Shown here in pieces: positions 1-5,122 of a DNA stretch of 5,957 nt. The DNA lies in the NCBI GenBank assembly GCA_964586775.1, contig CAZPJD010000146.1, positions 1-5,957 on the forward strand, given 5' to 3'. Under the pieces are notes generated by a model. The model searched no databases. It saw only the letters and a program-made list of their open reading frames with translations, and was not told the origin of the DNA. Source of the DNA: JADLEX01 sp964586775. Its GTDB lineage: Bacteria > Lernaellota > Lernaellaia > JACKCT01. A program made the position numbers and the translations under genes. The stretch's first letter is position 1. Each line of letters starts with the position of its first letter.

Positions 1-1
1 C

Positions 2-982
2 GAGGGCGTCCCGCTGCGCCGCGCCCTCTCCGAGGCCCGGCGCATGCCGGGCGTCGTCGCCGCGTATCCCAACTACGCGCACACGACGGACTGGTCGACG
101 CCCAACGATCCGCTCTTCGCGTCGAACGGCGCGAGCTTCAAGCAGATCCGCGCGGAACAGGCATGGGGTCTCGCCTACACCACCGCGGGCAAGGGCGTGC
201 TGGTCGCGGTGATCGACACGGGTTACCGAAAAACCGGTTTGCTCGACAAGGCGATGTACGTGCAGGCGGGGTATGACTTCTACTACAACGACGCCGACTC
301 GAACGATTTTTACGGCCACGGCACGCACGTGTCGAACACGATCGCCGAGCGCACGAACAACGGCACCGGCGCGGCGGGCCTCGCCTATTACTCCACGATC
401 CTGCCACTCAAGGTGTTCCCCGACGGCCCGGGCTACGCCTACGAGAGTGACATCATCGAGGCGATCAACCTCGCGCGCACCAAGGGCGCGAAGCTCATCA
501 ACATGAGCCTCGGCGGTGGGGGATACGTGCAGCAGACGCGCGACGCGATCGCCGCGGCGTGGAGCGCCGGGTGCATGACCTTCGCGGCGTCGGGCAACAA
601 CGGCGCGAGCACCGTTTCCTACCCCGCCGCTTACGACTACGCGATCGCCGTGGGCTCGACCGCGCCGCACGCCGTCGGCGGCAAGCCCCTGCGTTCGACG
701 TTTTCCAACTACGGTACGGCGCTCGATCTCGTCGCGCCGGGCGAGGCGGTTGTGCAGGAGACGTACTACGGCGGCGCGATCGGCTACTACGCGATGTCGG
801 GCACCAGCATGGCGACGCCGCACGTCACGGCGGTCGCCTCGCTCATGATCGGACGCAAGGGTGCGAACCCGACGCGCGTGCGCGACACGCTCTACAACAC
901 CTCGTACAACCCGAACGGCAAGCGAACCAACGCGCTGGGCTACGGCGAAATCAACGCCTTCGCGGCGGTGCAGGCGTATTAG
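2..982 (+). CDS. Subtilisin-like serine protease (peptidase S8), 5'-partial
   Basis: This is an exported endopeptidase of the subtilase family, hydrolysing peptide bonds through an Asp-His-Ser triad. The frame is open to the left edge, so 326 residues are visible and the true start lies outside. The ATG at base 44 is internal: the codons before it (EGVPLRRALSEARR) run into MPGVVAAYPNY, which resembles the end of an I9-type propeptide, whose role is to chaperone folding and then be cut off. Counting from base 2, the triad is Asp72 (VAVIDTGY), His106 (GHGTHV) and Ser269 (GTSMATPH), with oxyanion-hole Asn199 (ASGNNG). All key residues are present, so the enzyme looks active. The chain stops soon after the catalytic domain (GYGEINAFAAVQAY), with no added C-terminal domain. 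The signal peptide and most of the propeptide would lie upstream. It converges on the pilus ATPase gene. The substrate cannot be predicted. Confidence 0.95.
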   Translation, partial: EGVPLRRALSEARRMPGVVAAYPNYAHTTDWSTPNDPLFASNGASFKQIRAEQAWGLAYTTAGKGVLVAVIDTGYRKTGLLDKAMYVQAGYDFYYNDADSNDFYGHGTHVSNTIAERTNNGTGAAGLAYYSTILPLKVFPDGPGYAYESDIIEAINLARTKGAKLINMSLGGGGYVQQTRDAIAAAWSAGCMTFAASGNNGASTVSYPAAYDYAIAVGSTAPHAVGGKPLRSTFSNYGTALDLVAPGEAVVQETYYGGAIGYYAMSGTSMATPHVTAVASLMIGRKGANPTRVRDTLYNTSYNPNGKRTNALGYGEINAFAAVQAY

Positions 983-988
983 GTCCGC

Positions 989-1021
989 GGTCGTTGGTCG
1001 CTGGTCGTTGGTCGTTGGTCG
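989..1021. repeat. Short tandem heptamer repeat
   Basis: Four consecutive 7-bp units of the form GGTCGTT (the second is GGTCGCT) fill bases 989-1016, followed by a partial fifth unit. The tract starts seven bases after the protease stop codon and leads directly into a GC-rich hairpin. It is non-coding in any supported frame. Similar GGTCGTT/GGTCGCT tracts may be dispersed in the genome, but one copy cannot show that. Confidence 0.75.
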
Positions 1022-1040
1022 GGCCGCGTTGCGCGGCCCG
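1020..1040. terminator. GC-rich hairpin between convergent genes, possible bidirectional terminator
   Basis: A perfect 9-bp inverted repeat (CGGGCCGCG / CGCGGCCCG) encloses a 3-base loop (TTG). It lies 37 bp after the protease stop and 15 bp after the stop of the minus-strand pilus ATPase gene. That position suits transcription termination from both sides. Neither strand has a clear U-tract after the stem, so it is not a textbook intrinsic terminator. Confidence 0.5.
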
Positions 1041-1055
1041 ATCATTCCGATTCGG

Positions 1056-2291
1056 TCATTTCGAAAACCGTTCGATGACCATGTTGGGCTTCGGGGCCGA
1101 TTCATCGGGCGCGGCGCCCGAGGCCGGCGCGCCGGGGCGCGGGCGCGCGGCGGTGCGCTGGAACTCGGCGATCTCGGCGTCGGAGGTGGAGGACACGCCC
1201 TTCATCTTGAGCGAGAAGTCGCCCGGGTTGCTGGCGTTTTCCAGCGCGTCCTCGTAAGTGATCTTCTTTTCCAGGCACAGCTTCATCAGGCTCATGTCGA
1301 AGGTCTGCATGCCGTAGGACGCGAATCCACCCGCCACGACGTCGGTGATCTCGTGCGTGCGCTTGGGGTCCTTGATGAGCTCGCTCACGCGCTTGGTGGC
1401 GACGAGCACCTCGATAGCGGGCACGCGGCCCTGCTTGTCGATGCGCGGGATGAGGCGCTGGCAGACGATGGCCTTGATGACCGTCGCGAGCTGGAAGCGG
1501 ATCTGCTCCGATTGCGCGGCGTCGAAAAACGAGATGATGCGGTGGATCGTCTCCATGACGTCGGTGGTGTGCAGCGTGGCGAGCACCAGGTGGCCGGTTT
1601 CGGCGGCCATCAGAGCCGTCGTGATCGTTTCGATGTCGCGCATTTCGCCGACGAGAATCACGTCGGGGTCCTGACGCATCGCCGAACGCAGCGCCGACAG
1701 GAAGGTGCCGGTGTCGAAGCCGACCTCGCGCTGGGCGATCATGCTCATCTTGTCGCGCAGCAGGTATTCGATCGGGTCTTCGATGGTGACGATGTGCGCG
1801 TTGCGGCGGCGGTTGATGAAATCGACGATGGCCGCGAGTGTGGTGGACTTGCCCGATCCGGTGGAGCCGGTGACAAGCACGAGCCCGCGGCGTTCCATCG
1901 CGATCTTTTCCATCACCGGCGGCAGGCCGAGGTCCTCAAAAGTGCCGACGTCGAACGGGATCGCGCGCATGGCGATGGCCACCGTGCCCCGCTGCTGGAA
2001 GACGTTGGCGCGGAACCGCCCGACGCCCGACACCGAGTACGCGAGGTCGATCTCGTGGCGGCGCTTGAACTCCTCTGTCTGACGCTCGTTCATCATCAGC
2101 TTCGCGAAGCCGATGATCATCTGCGGGTTCAGCTCGGGAAATCCCTCGACTTCCAGAAGCTGCCCGTTGATGCGAAATACCGCCCCCTTGCCCGGCTTGA
2201 GGTGGATGTCCGACGCCAGCACCTGGGCCGCGAGGCCCAGGAGCTTGTGAAACATCGCGCGCGCCTGTTCGGTCTGGGGATCGGCCGTCAT
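1056..2291 (-). CDS. pilT: Type IV pilus retraction ATPase, PilT/PilU family
   Basis: This is a cytoplasmic hexameric secretion ATPase that uses ATP hydrolysis to depolymerise type IV pili, giving twitching motility and DNA uptake in organisms where it has been studied. Over 411 residues it shows an N-terminal domain with SDIHLKPG (27-34), Walker A GSTGSGKST (142-150), an Asp box TIEDPIEYL (169-177), Walker B DVILVGEMRD with Glu216, and a His box GHLVLATLHT (233-242). LIKDPKRTHEI (305-315) corresponds to the PilT AIREGK region, and YGMQTFD (326-332) is typical of PilT and PilU. There is no N-terminal domain like that of the extension ATPase PilB. The last 40 residues form a Pro/Ala-rich tail (about 381-402), making it longer than classical PilT (about 345) and closer to PilU length. 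The ATG follows a weak GAGG four bases upstream. It lies 31 bp after recA on the same strand, so co-transcription is likely. PilT versus PilU is not resolved. Confidence 0.93.
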   Translation of the reverse strand: MTADPQTEQARAMFHKLLGLAAQVLASDIHLKPGKGAVFRINGQLLEVEGFPELNPQMIIGFAKLMMNERQTEEFKRRHEIDLAYSVSGVGRFRANVFQQRGTVAIAMRAIPFDVGTFEDLGLPPVMEKIAMERRGLVLVTGSTGSGKSTTLAAIVDFINRRRNAHIVTIEDPIEYLLRDKMSMIAQREVGFDTGTFLSALRSAMRQDPDVILVGEMRDIETITTALMAAETGHLVLATLHTTDVMETIHRIISFFDAAQSEQIRFQLATVIKAIVCQRLIPRIDKQGRVPAIEVLVATKRVSELIKDPKRTHEITDVVAGGFASYGMQTFDMSLMKLCLEKKITYEDALENASNPGDFSLKMKGVSSTSDAEIAEFQRTAARPRPGAPASGAAPDESAPKPNMVIERFSK

Positions 2292-2322
2292 GTCGCCTCG
2301 CGTCGGATTTCAGCGCCGCATA

Positions 2323-3402
<1,080 letters not shown>

Positions 3403-3407
3403 GGATG

Positions 3408-3414
3408 TCCTCCC
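3408..3414 (-). promoter_or_regulatory. Ribosome binding site of recA
   Basis: On the minus strand this reads GGGAGGA, a near-perfect anti-16S match, ending five bases before the GTG start. It fixes the GTG at 3402-3400 as the recA start. Confidence 0.85.
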
Positions 3415-3459
3415 GGATTCAGGTGTGAGACGAACGGTGCATCACGAGTTTATGTGGTT

Positions 3460-3501
3460 CTCACCCCTCTCCCATTCGATGGGAGAGGGGCCGGGGGTGA
3501 G
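3460..3501. repeat. Palindromic intergenic repeat (CCCCTCTCCC hairpin)
   Basis: Perfect 12-bp arms CCCCTCTCCCAT (3464-3475) and ATGGGAGAGGGG (3479-3490) flank the 3-base loop TCG. Around them CTCACCC (3460-3466) and GGGTGAG (3495-3501) form an outer, overlapping inverted pair. It lies 6 bp after the stop of the minus-strand upstream gene and about 58 bp before the recA start. There is no U-tract on either side. From memory, repeats of this CCCTCTCCC/GGGAGAGGG form are dispersed in many GC-rich bacterial genomes, so an interspersed element is more likely than a dedicated terminator. It could still attenuate read-through into recA. Confidence 0.75.
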
Positions 3502-3507
3502 GGCCTG

Positions 3508-4428
3508 TCACTCCCCCAAAATGATCGTCTTGGGCCGATCTTCGGGCTCCTCCGGTTCGCCGTCGGGCTTTCGACGCCGGTCCATCTCGGCGGCGCGGCT
3601 GAGGGCTCGATGGATGATGTCGCGGGTCGCGAGCAACTCGGCCTCGTCGGCGTTGCGCGCGGCCGCGCCGGCGAAGAACAGGTCGATCTCTCGCATCAGC
3701 CCACCGGCGTTGATGCGCCCCTGAATGGCGCGCACCTGCCGGTCGATGATCTCGCAGATCGTCGCGCGGGCTTCGGGTTTGCCGATCAGATCCAGGGCCC
3801 GGTTCATGGCGTCGTCGGGCACGTAGGGGATGATCTCGACGAGCAGCGACTCCTGCGCCGTCGCCTTGAGCCAACCCACGCGCATGAAATACGCCGCGGC
3901 GAGCAATCGCATCGCCCCCACGCCGTTCTTGGCGTGCAGTTCGTATCGCGCCTGTCGAGCATAGATCTGCTCGAAATAGCGACAGCGGTCGCTGTAGGCG
4001 ACGTCGTCGCCGTAGCCGTCGAAAAACGTCGTCAGGTCGTCGTGGAGCTTGGCGGCCTTGGTGGATTTGCCCTGGCGTTCGTAGATCTCGGCGAGCAGCA
4101 AAAAAGCCGGCGGCATCCACGCAAACGTGTTCTTGGGCAGCGCCTTGATAATGCGCGCGACGCGCACCACCGCGGGGGCAACCTGCTCGATGTTCTGCGT
4201 GCTATTGGCGGCGCGGGCGGCGAGGTAGCCCTCGTAGTTCCAGCCGCTCCACTTCATGGCATCGTAGAGCCGGCGCTCGGCCCGGCCGAGCTTGCCCTTC
4301 TCCATGTCGCGGTGCGCACGCTCGACCGCGGCGTCGACGCGCACCTCGCCCATGCGCGAGACATACGACCACAACACGATCAGGCCCAGGCAGACAATTG
4401 CGCCGACAAGGGCAAATAAGAGCCACAT
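3508..4428 (-). CDS. Membrane-anchored helical protein of unknown function (TPR-like)
   Basis: I do not recognise a named family. The 306-residue product starts with one hydrophobic segment (about residues 2-22, LLFALVGAIVCLGLIVLW) followed by SYVSRMGEVR, which suggests an N-terminal membrane anchor. The rest is soluble and mostly alpha-helical. Residues about 105-137 (containing LLLAEIYERQGKSTKAAKLHDDL) resemble a tetratricopeptide helix pair, and residues 45-75 and 150-185 could be further degenerate repeats, which would imply a protein-binding scaffold. The C-terminus is strongly charged (DRRRKPDGEPEEPEDRPK). The ATG at 4428-4426 has GAGG nine bases upstream. It precedes recA on the same strand across a 97-bp gap holding a palindrome, so co-transcription is possible but unproven. 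Its frame has consistent GC-rich codon use and no internal stops, and it is the only plausible gene here. Confidence 0.82.
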   Translation of the reverse strand: MWLLFALVGAIVCLGLIVLWSYVSRMGEVRVDAAVERAHRDMEKGKLGRAERRLYDAMKWSGWNYEGYLAARAANSTQNIEQVAPAVVRVARIIKALPKNTFAWMPPAFLLLAEIYERQGKSTKAAKLHDDLTTFFDGYGDDVAYSDRCRYFEQIYARQARYELHAKNGVGAMRLLAAAYFMRVGWLKATAQESLLVEIIPYVPDDAMNRALDLIGKPEARATICEIIDRQVRAIQGRINAGGLMREIDLFFAGAAARNADEAELLATRDIIHRALSRAAEMDRRRKPDGEPEEPEDRPKTIILGE

Positions 4429-4524
4429 GGCCCCGATCCTCTATTGCGTGAGATCCCGAGAGCGTTGGGGGGGATTGTACGGGGAGCGCCGGGCGAAATC
4501 AATGTTTAAGTGGCCCCATCGACA

Positions 4525-4545
4525 GATTGGTCGGACCGGTTAATC
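4525..4545. promoter_or_regulatory. Candidate operator dyad upstream of fdxA
   Basis: The sequence has the symmetric form GATT-N3-CGG-A-CCG-N3-AATC, with 14 of 20 paired positions complementary about the central A4535. It ends 32 bp before the fdxA GTG, where a repressor or activator site would be expected. No specific regulator is recognised, and a chance dyad in GC-rich DNA cannot be excluded. Confidence 0.3.
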
Positions 4546-4565
4546 TGGCGGACCGAAGCCGTGCC

Positions 4566-4569
4566 GGAG
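4566..4569 (+). promoter_or_regulatory. Ribosome binding site of fdxA
   Basis: GGAG sits eight bases before the GTG at 4578. This spacing supports that GTG over the upstream TTG at 4527, which is in the same frame but would add a 17-residue leader not seen in this ferredoxin family. Confidence 0.7.
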
Positions 4570-4577
4570 TATCAACC

Positions 4578-4892
4578 GTGACCTACGTCGTGACCGAGCG
4601 CTGCCTGAACTGCAAATACACGGACTGCGTGGATGCGTGCCCCGTGGAGGCGTTCCACGAAGGGCCGACCATGCTCTACATCCACCCCGAAACGTGCATC
4701 GACTGCGGCGCGTGCGAGCCCGAATGCCCGGTGCAGGCGATTTTCGACGCCGATCAGGCGCCGTCCGAATTCGCCTCGGCCGCGGGCGTCAACCGCGAGA
4801 TGTCGATGCGTTACCCCGTGATCCTCGAACGCAAGGATCCGCTACCCACCGCGCCGCCGAAAAGCGACTTCGTCTTCCGCGGCAAATCCTGA
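4578..4892 (+). CDS. fdxA: Seven-iron ferredoxin [3Fe-4S][4Fe-4S], FdxA type
   Basis: This is a small cytoplasmic electron carrier with two iron-sulfur clusters. The 104-residue product begins MTYVVTERC, the family's characteristic N-terminus, when read from GTG at 4578. Cysteines follow C9-x2-C12-x4-C17-x3-C21-P and C40-x2-C43-x2-C46-x3-C50-P. By comparison with Azotobacter ferredoxin I, Cys9, Cys17 and Cys50 should bind the [3Fe-4S] cluster, and Cys21, Cys40, Cys43 and Cys46 the [4Fe-4S] cluster, with Cys12 the extra cysteine. The C-terminal part (YPVILERKDPLPTAP) also matches the family, which has a tail beyond the cluster domain of about 55 residues. All ligands are intact. It is a single gene between divergent and convergent neighbours, so the physiological partner is unknown. 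Confidence 0.96.
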   Translation: MTYVVTERCLNCKYTDCVDACPVEAFHEGPTMLYIHPETCIDCGACEPECPVQAIFDADQAPSEFASAAGVNREMSMRYPVILERKDPLPTAPPKSDFVFRGKS

Positions 4893-4911
4893 CCGCGTCG
4901 CGGCGCATATG

Positions 4912-4935
4912 GCAGGCTGTTGAAAAACAGCCTGC
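4912..4935. terminator. Hairpin with GAAA tetraloop downstream of fdxA
   Basis: Arms GCAGGCTGTT and AACAGCCTGC are perfectly complementary over 10 bp and close a GAAA loop, a stable GNRA tetraloop if transcribed from the plus strand. It starts 19 bases after the fdxA stop, so it may terminate or stabilise the fdxA transcript. There is no U-tract after it. Confidence 0.55.
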
Positions 4936-4958
4936 TAACCGAGCCATGGATGGCGAGG

Positions 4959-4992
4959 CATTTTTCGCGCATGCGCAGTAGCGAGAAAAATG
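4959..4992. repeat. Imperfect inverted repeat
   Basis: CATTTTTC (4959-4966) pairs with GAAAAATG (4985-4992). GC (4967-4968) can add two pairs with GC (4981-4982) across a two-base bulge. It lies within the candidate element. No role is evident. Confidence 0.4.
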
Positions 4993-4994
4993 GA

Positions 4995-5024
4995 GGAAAT
5001 CAAAAACCGCGCTTTTTGATTTCC
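4995..5024. terminator. 12-bp hairpin with A/T tracts
   Basis: GGAAATCAAAAA (4995-5006) and TTTTTGATTTCC (5013-5024) are perfectly complementary around the loop CCGCGC. The AT-rich stem is weaker than a typical terminator stem, and the T-tract lies inside the stem. It is part of the hairpin cluster between convergent genes. Confidence 0.5.
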
Positions 5025-5029
5025 GGGTG

Positions 5030-5054
5030 GAAAAAGTCCGAGACGGACTTTTTC
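5030..5054. terminator. Likely bidirectional intrinsic terminator
   Basis: GAAAAAGTCCG (5030-5040) and CGGACTTTTTC (5044-5054) form an 11-bp perfect stem with loop AGA. A GC-rich inner stem with A-tract on one side and T-tract on the other gives a U-run in either direction. It is well placed to end both fdxA and the minus-strand acidic-repeat gene. Confidence 0.6.
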
Positions 5055-5072
5055 GACACCCTGACAGACGAA

Positions 5073-5101
5073 CGCCCGGTCGGGATCGCTCCCGCCGGGC
5101 G
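5073..5101. terminator. GC-rich hairpin downstream of the acidic-repeat gene
   Basis: CGCCCGG (5073-5079) pairs with CCGGGCG (5095-5101), and CGGGA (5081-5085) with TCCCG (5090-5094), leaving one bulged T and a TCGC loop. On the minus strand it begins 21 bases after the stop codon at 5125-5123. This is the first stable stem the transcript meets. Only a short TT follows, so the neighbouring U-rich hairpin may complete termination. Confidence 0.55.
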
Positions 5102-5122
5102 CTGTCGTGCGTTCGAATCCGC

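Larger units (their letters stand above)
4429..4577. promoter_or_regulatory. Divergent promoter region between the anchored protein gene and fdxA
   Basis: This 149-bp gap must hold the promoters of the minus-strand gene and of fdxA, since the two diverge. It contains AT-richer patches such as AAATCAATGTTTAAGT (4497-4512), but I could not assign convincing -35/-10 pairs or a sigma-54 site. A 21-bp dyad at 4525-4545 is listed separately. Confidence 0.5.
4911..5065. mobile_element. Candidate small non-autonomous (MITE-like) element with terminal inverted repeats
   Basis: The left end (4911-4927) and the reverse complement of the right end (5049-5065) match at 14 of 17 positions and share the core TGTYGAAAAA. 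The 155 bp between the outer ends contain no supported gene and are made largely of hairpins rich in A- and T-tracts. Such ends recall insertion-sequence termini, but I cannot name a family. No target-site duplication is visible in the flanks. It begins 18 bp after the fdxA stop. An alternative is simply a cluster of terminators between convergent genes. Confidence 0.42.

Noticed and set aside
44..46. ATG as the start of the subtilase
   Set aside because: The frame is open to base 2, and the preceding residues continue a propeptide-like sequence. Starting here would remove the signal peptide and propeptide.
3403..3507. LexA/SOS box or clear promoter for recA
   Set aside because: No CTG-N10-CAG, GAAC-N4-GTTC or GTTC-N7-GTTC site was found. 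The only -10-like string (CATAAA, minus strand, 3449-3454) lacks a convincing -35.
4527..4577. Upstream extension of fdxA from a TTG codon
   Set aside because: The family starts at MTYVVTE. The GTG at 4578 has a GGAG at good spacing, and the extension runs through the promoter region and dyad.
5108..5122. tRNA T-loop-like string GTTCGAATCC
   Set aside because: The flanking bases do not pair as a T-stem, and no acceptor, D or anticodon arms are present nearby.
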